A DNA stretch of 64,000 nucleotides from Pempheris klunzingeri (lineage: Eukaryota; Chordata; Actinopteri; Acropomatiformes; Pempheridae). The notes beneath the pieces are model-generated. The model was not told where the DNA came from. It ran no database searches and saw only the letters and a program-made list of their open reading frames with translations. Shown in pieces: positions 1-13,700 of this stretch (its first letter is position 1; every line of letters starts with the position of its first letter). The DNA is taken from contig NC_092015.1 of assembly GCF_042242105.1 (NCBI RefSeq), positions 14,401,535-14,465,534 of the forward strand, written 5' to 3'. The translations under genes and the position numbers were made by a program.

Positions 1-689
1 AACCATGAATACACACAACAGAACATTTAATAAGAGCCTCTGTGTGACATGCACAAAAACTCATAAGACACAATAAAATAAACCATCTCTCAACTTGTTT
101 TTGTTTGGCATTATATTGTACTGCTGTTTTTTTTCTTTTGTGACTCGGACAGTGACAAAGTAGAGGAAAAACTGTAAACCCTGGATTAAGTAATGAACAA
201 TAGTGTAATTATGATTAAATAATAGACTTTATTAAATTCTAAAGCTGCAGAACATGGTGCCTTTCACCCCATTTTCCACTCTCTCACATACGAGTTAAAC
301 GTCAAATATGCAACGACAATTGATATTAAGTAGATGATGAAGAGACCGATCATCCGCTATCTTTGTTTTGCACTGCATGTTTATGTATTTGGATGCATCT
401 CTCTACATGTTTAAATGTGTCTGTAACAAATCAACATTAATTCCAATAAAGGAATCACACACTCTAAAGAGGGAAAAAGACAGGCAGATGACAGAGGTGA
501 TCAGTTCGACTTTTCATGTGATGATCAGATGGGTTTTCTTCAGATCTGGCGTGTCTGCACTGACACTGGTATATTTTGTTGCCTCCAGGATGATAGAATC
601 TATTATGTGTTATTGAATTAAGAAAGTTCCATTCGACTTATTCGACCAGTACTTCTTGTTGTTTCTAATAACAGAGATTGGGGGCCGGT

Positions 690-860
690 GTGGCTCAGAA
701 GGTCAAACAGGTGTTTCCACATGTAAAAGTGTCCTTGAGCAAGACGCTGATTCCACAGTGTCCTTGATGGATGGCCCGTGTGTGTGGATGTTTGTGTGTG
801 GGTGAAAGAGAGAAATGTAAAATGTTTTGCTCTGTGAAGGTTGAACAGCGCTGTGATTGT
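690..860. repeat. Teleost interspersed repeat remnant
   Basis: The stretch containing TGTCCTTGAGCAAGACGCTG and the following GTGTGTGGATG / GGGTGAAAGAG segment resembles a very common teleost repeat with the hallmark cttgagcaagacactgaa. Its 5' part is shortened here. Recognition is from memory and the class is not assigned. Confidence 0.5.
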
Positions 861-1299
861 GCAGGTGATACAATGAGGTTTTGATACTATCAGTATTTCA
901 GAAACCGGAAAGAAAGAGGCCACATTATGAATGTGTGATGAAGTAGAATCAAAACTGCACAACTAAAACAAAAGTTAACATACTGTGTCCAACCATGGTA
1001 AAAAAAAATCAGCTTAAAACACTTTAACATCCTGTTAACATTCATTAATGAAATGTTGTATGTTGGACCAAGTGTGTCAAAAATACACAGAAAAAATTAG
1101 TAGCTGTATGGAGGACGGGTTGAGTCGATCTGACTGTGCTGTGGTTGAAGCAGCAAAAAACAAGGACAACAAAGCTGAACAAAGATGGGTAAAATGAAAA
1201 TAGATCTATTATTGAAGAATAAGAAGGTGAGAAAATAGGTGGAGTACAATGTTTACTTGCAAGTGTTTCTGTAAATTTCAATAATAATAATACTAATTA

Positions 1300-1352
1300 T
1301 AACTTTAAATAGCACCTTTAAAAACGGAGTTTGCAAAGTGCTTTGACAGACA
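1300..1352. repeat. Short teleost repeat tail
   Basis: The string TTAAATAGCACCTTTAAAAA followed by GCAAAGTGCTTTGACAGAC resembles a widespread teleost element end (tagcaccttt...caaagtgcttt). Only the tail is recognisable. Confidence 0.4.
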
Positions 1353-1685
1353 AAGCAAAACAGGATACTCGGGGAGCCATTTAACAGCAGAGTGCCGAAC
1401 AGTGAGGAAAGATTAAGCAAAGATTAAGATGCCATTACAGGAAGAAAAAGACAAGAACAGTATAGAGAGGGCAGGAGAAGAGACATTAAAACATTAAAAA
1501 ATGTATAAATACATACAAAACAATAGAGGATAAAAAGATAGAAAAATACTGAATAAAAAGACAAAAAAGACAATACAAACAGTACAAAAACAAAACGTGT
1601 GTCTATATGGCCTCTGGATGGCGCTGTTTATATTAGTGGGCTGCTTGCCTGACAGGCTCTGCTGAGGGCGACAAAAACCCTCTGA

Positions 1686-1733
1686 TGACGTCATTCACAG
1701 ACATGTGACACACCCCGGAAATTGGTGACGTCG
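1686..1733 (+). promoter_or_regulatory. gosr1: gosr1 proximal promoter: two CRE-type sites and an ETS-type site
   Basis: A perfect cAMP-response palindrome TGACGTCA lies at 1686-1693 and a second near-copy, TGACGTCG, at 1726-1733, 14 bp before the start codon. Between them, CCCGGAAAT at about 1714-1722 fits an ETS core. No TATA box is evident. The layout fits a housekeeping promoter; binding is inferred from the motifs alone, and the transcription start is not known. Confidence 0.5.
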
Positions 1734-1746
1734 CAGAACAACAAAG

Positions 1747-1780
1747 ATGGCAGGAATAGGAAGCAGCAACTACTGGGAAG
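1747..1780 (+). CDS. gosr1: gosr1 coding exon 1
   Basis: This 34 nt exon encodes MAGIGSSNYWE plus the first base of the next codon. The donor GTAAAG follows directly. The tryptophan-glutamate end matches the vertebrate GOSR1 N terminus. Confidence 0.95.
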
Positions 1781-4700
1781 GTAAAGGAGCTCAATTTCTT
1801 CCCTTTTACAGTCCACACCGTGAGCACTAACGCCTAGTACAGCGTTCATTATGTCAACGAGTCAGTTGCCAGCGTGTTTGTCGGGGCGTTTGGCGCATAC
1901 ATTGATAGTTTAAACACAGACATGCCTCTACAAACGACTAGCTCCTGACAAGCTAGCTAACAAATCGCCATGTAAGTTAACGTTATTCCCTAAGCTGATA
2001 AATCTGTGTCGCCAGTCTACACCGTTTACCAACGTAACACATAACGAGAGCTTAGCTTACCTGCTGTTACATCCATTCAATAGTGGCTGAATTACCTTAC
2101 CTCCCTCCCCTCGGTTGATGTAATGTTTAGGTTTATTAGCTCTGTCGTCTTATTCCAGTGGTACAAGTCAACTTTAAGTGGCGTTGTTGTAACAACGTTG
2201 TCAATGCTTTGGCTTTTGCAGCTTTCTAAAATGTGCTGATGTTTAGTGCTGAAATGTCTTTGACTTGGTGTGTTTCTTGTTTGTATAACAGATCTGCGAA
2301 AGCAGGCCAGACAGCTGGAGAATGAACTTGACCTGAAGTTGGTCTCCTTCAGTAAACTTTGCACCAGCTACAGCAGCTCCAGGGATGGACGTCGAGGAGA
2401 CACGTAAGAGCCAGTTTTCTGCCATACTTGCAGGTTTAACAAACATTTAAAGGAAAACGTCTGTTTACATTTCAGCAGTACAGTATATATATATTCAAGT
2501 ATCACAGACAGTAATGCAAAGCCAGCTTGACAATTAACCAACTATTCCAAGTCAAACTACTTCTGACCACTACTGCGAAGGCTAAATCAAGATTTCACAT
2601 TTGACCTGCTTGACTGTTGTGATGCTTAAAACCCCAAACAATTAGATGATTAATCAGTTCATTGATCAACATGAAAATAAGCAACTTTTATGATTGATTA
2701 ATCGTTTCAGTAATTTATCAAGCAAAGACGATTCCGATTACAGCTTCTCAAATGTAAGAATCTGATTAAGATGATGGTAAACTGAATAAAATTAGGTATT
2801 TGGATCTGTGGTCAGATAAAACATGGGTTTAGATGTGTGACATTGGGTTCAGGCTAATAATAATTTTTCTTTAATCTATTTATTGACATCTAAAAAAAAC
2901 AAATGATGAATCAAGAAAATAACCTTGAAATGAACTGATGATGAGCCCCTCTCATTTGTGTTGATGAAGGGATGCATTGCTGATACTTAACAACACAAGG
3001 GGAATCTAATCTATGGAAGGCCATGAACTAGATTTAGAAAGAATGAAAAAAATGGCATCCGGTCAAAATCACCCAAGGAACAATATCCCCTTTTTTTGTA
3101 AAACAATACCATGGCCTATGAAGGTAGTGGTCAGAGGGAAGTTTTGGCTGTAGGAAGGAAATGTCTGTGAACAATACAATGAATCCATACCAACTCCATG
3201 GGTGTTGTTCACTAGCTATATTATCCTGGGGAGGGGAGGAGTGGGAGGCAAGTGAATGAGAACTTCCTGTCTTATAATAGGATCTTATGACTATAACAAT
3301 ATCAGTCCTCCTTTTGGTTCTTTTGGTAAATAAGGCACTACTTGTGAGGATTAAAGATGAAGCTTTAACTAGAAACAGTCATCTGTGTATTAAAGATTCC
3401 TTGTTGCCAAGTGGTGCTGGTTTAAAGCCCGACACAACAACCAGTGTACATTTCTACTAATGCATCCTTATCTAGACACGTCACCAAACCATCACCTACT
3501 AAGAAAGTCATAACTGCTTGTGTAATTTAAACTAAAAAAATGCCACCTGTTACATTTAAAATTTGTATATGCAGGGAGGGCTCTATTCACACATGGGCTC
3601 AATTGACTTTGCACTAGGGAGCTGGCACGGTAAAGCCCATTTTATGTCCAGTCCAGTGTGTTCTGACATACAGCTCATCTGGGGCACTGTTTTTCTCAGA
3701 GAAATGCCTTAATTCATGCCTGTTTTGTGTATGATGTTAAAAAAAAAAAACATTTTACAAGAACAGTACTAATTAAAATTCATTGTGGGTCTTGTGTAAT
3801 TCAATGAACATTAACATTTTTTATTATTTTCATTTGGCCTCATTCAAAAATGTTTTCACCCAGTTTAAACTGTTTGAAACCATCATTTAATCAGTGAAAC
3901 AACCAAAATCAATATGGGTATTTATTGTTTAGAGAGGAGAAAACCCTAAGAGATTTTTGTTTGTGATATTTTTAGAAATTTGTTCAAGCAAAGAACTTAT
4001 TTTTCTCCATTCTTTATTTTTCCTCCTCAAGGTCAGACACCACCCCGCTGCTAAACAACTCTACCCAGGACAGGATGTTTGACACCATGTCAGTGGAGAT
4101 TGAACAGCTGCTGGCCAAAGTAAGTCAATGCTCACGGGCCACTGGCTTGTGAAAGGCCAGCAAAAAGACTGTAATAAGACCGGCACTGGATTTATGCCAA
4201 GGCTCTTGTCTTTCACCAAGGAAAGAGCAGACTGCCGGCTCTACTTGTCCACATCATTTGTATTGTACCCTAAAATGCTTACTTATACTTTCTTAATCCC
4301 TCAAAGAGCCGTTCAAAGGCAGACTCCGCAAACAACAAGAGTTTATAACAGAAGAGTTAAACTAGAACAGTAGATTGTCTTTTTTTTTTTAAGTTAATGA
4401 CACAAATACAAGAGATGTCACAACGGCAACATTATAATAGTAGTTCTGATCACAAAAGGGGGCAATGCTCTCATCCCTATGATATGTTGTATAATTTGGC
4501 TCTTTACTAAGAAAGCTGTCCCTGTGGTATCGAGTGTACATCCTTGAATGAACACATGTTGTATGTGTGTTCGTGCGCCACGTTGTGTTTGGATTCTGTG
4601 TGGATCTTTTGCCGTATCGGGTGATTTCATGTTTTGTTTGTTTTTGTCCATCTGTCCATCCATTAATTTTCCATCTCTCTGGCAGCTGACTGCAGTGAAT

Positions 4701-7700
4701 GACAAGATGGCGGAGTACACAAACACCCCAGGCACGTCTTCTCTCAACGCTGCACTCATGCACACGCTCCAGAGACACAGAGACATCCTACAGGTTTGTT
4801 CTCTTCTTTATCATCATGCCTTTGGTTGTGCTTGTGCTCATTTGCAGATCTCTCTGTCTGTCCTCCCCTTATCTTTCAGACTACTGGACCAGTTAACGTA
4901 ATGTTTTTTTGTGCACATTTATGCCTGTATGCTGAATGACCAACCATAGACAAGTTTGATCTTGTTTTAATTCCATTTAATTCCATTTAATTCCATACTC
5001 GATATGTTATGATTAACTAGAGTTACGCTTAACTCAACATCAATAAATTCTTGTTTCTGTTATCTTGGAGCTTTTTAGAAGTATATTGAAACAATTACAG
5101 TTTACACTGTATAGAGCTTGATTCTACAATTACAAACATGCGAGGAGGGTCAAAGGTTGTATTAAAAAACGATTTAAACAGAAAATAGTTAAATAAATGT
5201 ATTGTAAAGCTTGCATTGGTTGCAGGTTTAGGTTAAGTTATGGTTAGGCATAGCAGAGATCAGCTGGTGGAGATCCTTTATTGTTGCTCATTTGATTTTT
5301 ACTCTTTTATGTATATTACTTCACATTTTTGCTTTCTGTAAAACACCAGTATAGTAAAGGCACGCTGTAAATTAACTTTACTGAATTCACTGCAGAACTG
5401 TACTATTTAGAGAAGCACACATGCATCATTGTTTCTATTTTGCCCTCTTGGTGTTTACTGTGTGGTCTCCCACCACTCCCTTCCTCATTTTCACTTTCAT
5501 TTGTTCTCGGTGCAGGATTACACACATGAATTCCACAAAACCAAAGGAAACTTCTTGGCCATTCGGGAAAGGGAAGACCTGCTGGGGTCTGTCAGGAAAG
5601 ACATTGAGTGAGTACCCTGTCACACCACCTTATGATTAATGTGGCCATGCAGCTGATATACCATGCGTTCACAGTTGTGGGAATATTGTCTCGGTAGTTT
5701 ATTGTTCACACTGCAAATGCAATTCTAAAGCACAGAGCTATTGATAACGCATTAAATGTATTGACTGGTGAACATACAGTGGTCAGAGCCACCATATACC
5801 ATCTCATTGTCTCACTCACGTGAAACAGAACATGGTACTGCATGCAAAAGAAATAATACCATGATATGATGCATTGTTTGTATTTGATCTTAGTGGATGT
5901 GGAGGAATAGAAACTGCCAAGCATTATTCAGAGTGCCTCAGAGGGTTAGTTGAACCTTGACTTCCACTAGGCACGCGCTTGAAAAATGTTGGCCATTAAA
6001 ACCTGAGAAGATTCATGGCCTCTTTGGCCTTGCATTGAGAAAGTGTGTCCTCTCCCCAGATTGGCTCAGTTGTGAGTGAGTGTATTGAAATGAGATAGAA
6101 GCGCCCCCAGACCATGACTCTTGTCGTTCTTTTTGTAATGGCTTATTGATCTGTAAGACGCAGCAGTGAGCATGTGGTGAGCACTGCAGGATTCTTATTG
6201 ATCCCCCTCCATCTAACTAGTATGCAGATAGTCTGCAGATGCCTCAACTACTCATACATGTTCTAAAGGCCTGTATATTTAATGCATTTCATACACATGA
6301 AACCATCTAAAGGTGAGTCTGGTTCAATACAGTCCTCACAGATCACTATTATGTTTGATTCCTTCAATTCCCATTAGTTTACCAGTGTTGTATCAGTGTA
6401 ATCATAGTTAACTTGCATGCATTGGACTTGTGGAACATGTGCACAGGCTGCTGCCATGCTTTCTGTAGAGAATACTGAAGTACTTTGCTTGCTACTTAAT
6501 GCCAGAGAATGGCTATTAGCACTCACAGTCTGTAGTCTACCGTGATTTAATTTTGAAATACCAGACTATATATAATTAGCTCACACTGCAGCTCTGCGTG
6601 CCTGTCTGTACTGAATCAGTCTAAAAACATAAATCTAAAAACATGCACTCTCAGTGATTTGATGAGCCTACACACACATACAGGGACATGTACAGATAGT
6701 GACTGAAGTAGCTCATCCAGTGATGCCAGTTTGTCCAAAGTGACTAAAGTGCCTGTTTGGATCATTGAATAATTATTTCTTATAATATTACTTGTTTACT
6801 ATTGTTGCTGCTACTTGGATAATTATTATGATAAGAAAGGTTCCATTAACACCAAGCTTAAGGAATGACGCTGTCGTTGTATAGTCATTTTATTATTTGT
6901 AGGAGACTGAGTTGATGAGGAACACACCACGTTTCCCCTCAACAGCTTTTTCTTCATGTGTAAATGAACAAAAGTATAAAGGTTTGTCGTAACAATGCAA
7001 CATTTCTTACACCACAAGTAATTGTATTCTGTAGGTTAACCCATTTTAAAACTCATCAGTGCTCCACCAATCCATTATTATCGAATGATAGCTCAAAGTC
7101 ACGTTGCACATAAGCGATCTAATTTGAACTGTGTATCTAACTTGTTAGTAACGTCCCATGAGGTCAGCACTACATGCAACAGGTCACTCCGTCTTCTCAT
7201 TAAATCACATTGCTAAGGAGTGCCACTGACCCTACTAATAGGCGCAGTGCTGATGAATCTAATGCATAGAAATGAGCTTGTGTCGTTGACCCAGTGCTCA
7301 GCCTAACAATGACTAATGTGCCGAGCGGCGGCTAATGAGGGAACCATCTGAGCATACAGGTAGGGGAATTACAACTGCTGCTTTTATGGCACAATGCAAT
7401 GAGATTTCGAGTCATGCTTTATATGAGAAAATCTCTTTTGAAGAGCAATATGCCCCCAGCCTGACCGTTGCTGGTGTGGGGTGAGAAAATATGGTGGGAA
7501 TTGAGAACATATGAAAGCAGCCGTACTCTGGACAGCTGGAACGCGAGCTTATTGTTTTCCACACCGGATCTGTTGAACTGCAGCTTGTGAGGAATAACAA
7601 AACGATGAGCTAACTTGGTATCACAAACACACTATTCTTGCTATTTTTTCAGTGGAACATGCAGAGAAAATCAATGATCACAGTTTTATTGAAGTTTACT

Positions 7701-10700
7701 CTGTAATTTTGTATACTACAGTAAAAAAAAAATGTCTGTGAGAAAAATAAAAACAATGAAAATATTTCCCCACGCTGCTGAAGCTGGGGGCAGGGTATTT
7801 TGATCAGTGATTATATCACACTAAAGTCTGAGATAGGTTTGTTCTTAGCTGGAGCAGCCTAGTTTAGAAGTTGCATCAAAATAAAACGTGAAAATAGTCT
7901 TTGTTTTAAAACTTTTGAATGTAATATATTTGTCTGGAAAACAAAATGTTAAGGTCAGAAATCTTTAGGCTTTCGTGCCACCGATATGGCGATGATTCAG
8001 CTGCAGCTGTGTCTTTTTATTCCTTTTGTCAAGTAGAGGGCAGTAGAGATCTTGGGAATGGATTGCACCTTGCCAGGACTGTTCACTGTAAATTTTTCTG
8101 TGTATCAGGATTGTTTGTGCTGCACACACAAAAAAATCTATACTGATTAAAAGACATGGTGCACGCTGTCTCATTTATGCAAGCACCTAATTGAGAAATA
8201 CATTTTGTCAAACACTATCAATATCTTTCAGTGTGTTTGCACTCAGCAAGACATACTCGCATGCACACACACACATGCACACACACAATGGCATTCATAA
8301 CAGTAAAATGGAGCAGAGCTGAGCTCAGACTTAACGCTCCCTGTGCTCCTGCTTTGATTCTAAATGTCAGCAACAAAAATGACAGCTAGCCTGTGATTTA
8401 CATTGGTGCCCTTTTAAAAAGCCTTGCTGGAGTGATGAAGCTGGCTGTCAGGACAGGCTGTTCGAGCCCCACAAAGGCATCAGCTCTGCTGGTGGGACGG
8501 CCAGCTTCAGCTCAAGGCAGCCACTGTGGAGTGTGCTGTGTGTGCACCGAATATAGTATTTCCATTCAGCGGCTTTGGATGGCGCACTATGGATGAAGTA
8601 GGCACATTTGTTCTTGGACTGCTTCCACTTGCACCCTCAGCTGGGTGGGGTGGGGTGTTTATACTATATGTGTGTGCATGTTTCACAGATGCCCCTCCTC
8701 CCTTGCTCTTTATCTTGATGGCGACCAACAGGAAGGTGGTGCTTTGTTAAATGACCAGAAACACGGGAGAGCACTGGGAGTCAGCTGTTCAGGGATGCTG
8801 ATAACTACAGTTGCGTCAAACAAAAAAAAAAAAAGAGTGTAATATGTGAATCTACAGGGAGGTCTGGCCAGGCAGCCCCTTTGGCCCTCTCCCCCCCGGC
8901 CCAGTGTGGCATTATTAGCTGTGTTATGGCAAGCCGAGCTGTGATTTTAGGCGTTTCCAAAGCTGCTTCCTAGCAGGGGAGAACCAGGCTAGTTTGTTGT
9001 ATCTGGCGCTGCTTGGGAACAGGATGAGCTGTCCTTCCAAGTCACGGTGTTGCCGTAAACTACTTGGCTCCACATGTGTCCAAGGAGAAGGCAGTGTTTT
9101 CAAATGGTTTGCTTTGCTCAGCTCTCAGTATGGAAGATGCTCCCGTGTTACTTAAGGGGGTTTGTTCAATTCCAACCATCCTGTTCTTGCTTTCAACCGA
9201 CCGATAACTGTTCTGATCTGCTCTGCTATGACCATACTGGTGCTGTATTTTCCATCTTATGTTACTGCCAATGCAAACCCAATATTTCCTGCTGCTGCTG
9301 CTGCTTGCTTCACATTAAAAGCTTTTCACTGGTGAACCACAGGAAGTCTTTTACTGTAAGGCAGGACAGGGAATGCAGTGGTATTGGCGCCAGCTGGTAT
9401 TTGATAAAAATTGGGTCCACATAGCAGTTGTGCCAGTAAGTGGATCAGATTAGAGGAATAGTAAAAGAAGTAACCTTGGTGAGAAAAAGCTCTTTCTCTG
9501 ACTGACTGATGGCTGTCATGCTTGTGAGGGCTGGATCTTTTTATTTTTTTGACTTGAGTTTGCATAACTTTGTCATTACCTGAATGCAAAGAATTGCCAT
9601 TGCTCCACTGTTTTCGAAACGTGCTTCACGTTAATTTTCTCTCTTTAATTTTGTGACTTATTCAAAGTGACAGTGTTGTTTTTAACAGTTTATCTGTTTG
9701 CCTTTTTTAGGACATACAAGAGTGGCTCCGGGGTCAACAACAGAAGAACGGAGCTGTTTCTAAAGGAGCATGAGCACCTGAGAAAGTAAGTTCCCATCAC
9801 ATCAAGAACCCATCTTTAATTCACTCAGAGTTGAGTTTTTAAATTTTATTTATTAGTTAGTTTTGATATATCAGTATCAAGAGTATATATGAGTATATTA
9901 GCAGGTCAAAGCAGAATACAGCTGTATTTTTCCAGAGCTGTACTGGCTTTCCTGACAGAGCAGTAGCCTCAGCTTCCCAGACATCAAAGCTGGGATAACT
10001 CATCTTGATGGTGCAGTGCAGCCATTTGGAATAACACTGGAAATCATTGTTGTTACTGATGCTTGCTTGTCAAGGTCTGGCGCCACTTGGCACTTCATGC
10101 TTTTACTTTGAAGTAGGTAGGAAGCTATTTTTCATGTTGTTGCATTCATTAATCTAGAGTTTGTTGTATAATTCAGGATAGAGAAAAATGTAAATGGGAT
10201 TTGAGTGCTTTGCTGGCTGGTTGAGACAAAAACGTTTGTGCTTTAATTAATGTCCTGTTGAAGAAAATATGAGCTGGGATAAGTTTAGATTTAATCGTTT
10301 TACACTTTACTGTCTTACCATATAATACAGGGTAAACTAAGTCATGCAACATGTTTTCTACTCTTTTACATAGCTCTGCATTTTAAAGCTGCATACTTTT
10401 CATACTGACACAGTCGGTTAAACCATGATCTGCCAGCAACCTCATTAGTGTCCTACAATCATTTGGCTGACTCTCAAGCACTGCAGAACAGCATGAAGTA
10501 GAAAAGTTTGTGGAAACTGTATGTGTGTACCTGTGTGTGAGAGGTGTGAGAGGCGCCCTGTGTGGAAAATAAAATTGGATGTCAGCAAGGTGCCCACGCT
10601 TTCCCTCTCACACAGAATACAAATAAACCAAAGAAGAGAGTTTTGCTCAGGCTTGAGGATCCCACCTGGTAATTTGGACATAGCCGACAAATACAAAGTT

Positions 10701-13700
10701 GTCCGATGGCCTCTTTGGCTAAATGTTCGTTTCCGGTTTCAGCCTGTCAAAGGAAAACTGCCTCGATTATTTCAAAGACCTCATCATTCATGTCAGAACA
10801 GGCTTTATAGGAGTTATATATGGAGTGACTCTTATGCAGAGGATGGGACGAACACTTTTTTAAAATACAATGCAGTCTAGTAAAATAACTCTGCAATCCC
10901 TCGGCAGCTTTGAATTTATTATTTTTCTAATATCAAACATACACAGAAATGTACAGATCACCTTTCCTGCTTCAGGGCCCTTGTAGTTTTGTTTGGAAAT
11001 CTGTGTGTCATGTCAGTGACCATTGCTGATGGGTGGATACGACTTATGCTGGAGGTTGTCCAAAAGGTATTACATGGGATTCATATTGGAGAATTTGGTG
11101 GCCACTTAATTTCAAGGCATCGTTCTGAAGGACTGATAGAAAATTGTTGCCCCAGAAATTGTCATAGCATTGTCAAAACAGTGAAATATCCCCCAAACAG
11201 TCACACCTCCAAGGCTGCGGGTCTATCACTGTGTTTTCTAGTCTTCAGCCTTTAAAGGTTTACAGGAGAGTCTGTTTGTTTTTGGCCAATCCACCTGATT
11301 TTTCCTTGTCAATATCATTATAAACCCAACTATTTTCAGTCTTAGTATTCATTCAGTATATGTTACATCATATACAAATGGTTTTACTGTGTTCCACACA
11401 ATGTGGTATTAACATCTTGTAGTAAATTAGAGAAAAACAGAGCTCTGGTTGTATCAGTATTCTGTATTGACAAATACCCTGAGTTTGGGTTCAGGGCTCA
11501 GAGGAAAGAGTTTTACCAACAGAGCGATGTAGCTTCTTGACCTCTTAAGTAAATGTTTTAATAATGTTTAATTCCAGTAGTGTTTTGTCGCTGTAGCTTC
11601 GCTGTAGGAGTTTGTAGATACTCCAACACTGTGTCGAGTTTCTTTGTGATACTCACAGTAGCAGGAAAGACCCAAGTGAATGTTTTAATGCATTCATGTG
11701 CTGAAGCAGAGAGAGATTATTCCTCCAGTCCGGCAGGGATTGGCTCTGAAAATCAGCCATACATCTATCTGCTGTGTGCCTTGTGTTCTGGCTCGAGTCA
11801 GAATTTCATGAAAATGACACTATCTTAAAACATTTTCTTTTTTGCCTCCCTTTTCTCATTTATTCAAACAGGGCTCCAAGTAACCAAACTGAATACTGAT
11901 GATAGAATAAACTCCGACATGTTAAATGAGAACAGTACTGGCTGGTGACACATTGTGCTGAAACGCCTCCGGCTTCCTGAGGCCACTTGCATTCCCAGCA
12001 GACAAGCTCTTGTGGCAATCCAGTGCAGCTGATCAGATATTGAAAATGGAATTATCCTATTAAACCACAGCTCATATTATAGGGCTTCCCCAGACCATTG
12101 ACAAAGATGGGAACGGAAATAGGAGAGTGGAGATGAGGATCAAGTTACGCTTGATTGATCCTATTAGAGCCATAAAACAGGAAAGGTCTGAAGCCTCGCT
12201 GAAGGCAGAGCGCGAAGCCTCGATAAAAAGCAGAGATTTGAGTTGAAATGCTCTTTATCTCTCATGCCTCCGCACAACAGTCTGTCATGCTCTCTTTTCA
12301 AAAGACAGTTTTATGAAAAATGAGGTGTCCCCTATGTGAGCTTACGTGATCTCTTCGGAGCTACAGATTTATTTTTTTTCTCTTCCCCCACAATATTACA
12401 GAGAGCTGCCTATAGGGTCATTTTGTGACAACGCACTCTTTTGTGCCCTTTGCTTCTTTACCTCAGGCAGGTGATCCTACATGAGGACTAAAGTAAAGTC
12501 TGTCTCTACAATGGTTTTAGGGTAGATAATGCAGTGCGTGATCAGTATAAATGTGCACAAATAGTGTAGGAGCCATTGGATAGTGTGTTTGTGTTTGAGT
12601 CAATAATATACTGGCAAGTGATGGTACCAGCATTGCCAAACTGATCAGCTAAGACTAATCGCTTCACAAAGAGAGAAAACAAGTCCCTTCCAGTTAATCT
12701 ACAAATGACTGCGGTTGGAGTGCTTGCCAGCCTGCATTCATTCTCTACAGAACCTAATGAGACAGCCATGCCTAGACTCATTTTTGGTGTGTTTGCTGCT
12801 AGTGAGGAACCTTGAGTCGTAGTCAGTCAGACCTGCCTACATATTACATTTGAAAAGCTGCTGTTGGCAAGTGTTGGTTAATTTTAACGTGAGGCTGTCA
12901 GAGCTACTACAAGTGCTGTTGATATTTCTGTTGTTGTCTGTGAATTCACTGTGCCTTTTGTCTCTTGCTCCATCCGTGTATATGTGTTTTTCCTCCCTCT
13001 GTGTTCATGAATAAACTAGAGGGAAGGAGGGGCAGGTCCATTAAACGTTCATGTTTGAACGGCTGTAATGGTAGGGGTTACTCTGGTAAGGACTTCCTGT
13101 CAAACAGGATTTTTTTTTTTTTGACACAGCAGTGGTGTCAGGGTGAAGCGAGACAAATATACTTCTCACACTGATGCACATGCGCTTGAATTTGTTTGCT
13201 GTCTGTGTTTATTTGCCGCCAACTGCAAATGCCCAGTACGAACCTTACCAGGAAATTCAGTTCTTTCTGTAATGCTCCTTCAGATGCTCTTTCTTTTTTT
13301 TGGCTCTGTACAGCCATAAAGTGGAGTCTTGCTGTCTTTGCCTTACCAAATTTAAATCTATGTCTCTGCTCATTAACTCTCTTTCCATTAGCTTTTCATA
13401 CAATTGGATTCAGCGGTCCTCTGCCTCCATGGCTTGATCACTTCCTGGCAATATACACTGTGTGAGGACATCTGAGCCTGCCTCAGTGTACAGATGTGTG
13501 TTGGACTATTTGTTGAAAGCCCTTTGTCTTTGGGTTGGTGAGCCTCTTATACTTGCGTCCAAGTCTATTTTCACTGACTTTGTTATGTGATCATGCAGCA
13601 TCTAAAAGCTCTACATTAGGGTGACACATTGTTTTATGTCATATCCATCCTTATAAAATGTTTCCCCCCTGCATGTGTGTTTTCCAGAATTGAGTTCTAT

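Larger units (their letters stand above)
1..1746. other. Upstream flank of gosr1, no gene supported
   Basis: The region is AT-rich with no exon I can defend on either strand. It holds two repeat remnants (about 690-860 and 1300-1352) and then the gosr1 promoter. Open frames here are short and lack conserved features. Confidence 0.6.

Noticed and set aside
4389..4901. Overlapping frames on both strands around gosr1 exon 4
   Set aside because: They are shadows of the real exon at 4686-4793, extending into intron on both sides.
8459..8480. GTTCGAGCCCC resembling a tRNA B box
   Set aside because: There is no matching A box or acceptor stem at the right distance, so no cloverleaf can be drawn.
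10521..11255. Frames of 119 and 88 codons in gosr1 intron 6, considered as a nested gene or transposon protein
   Set aside because: There is no recognisable domain, no splice context and no transposase or reverse-transcriptase motif.
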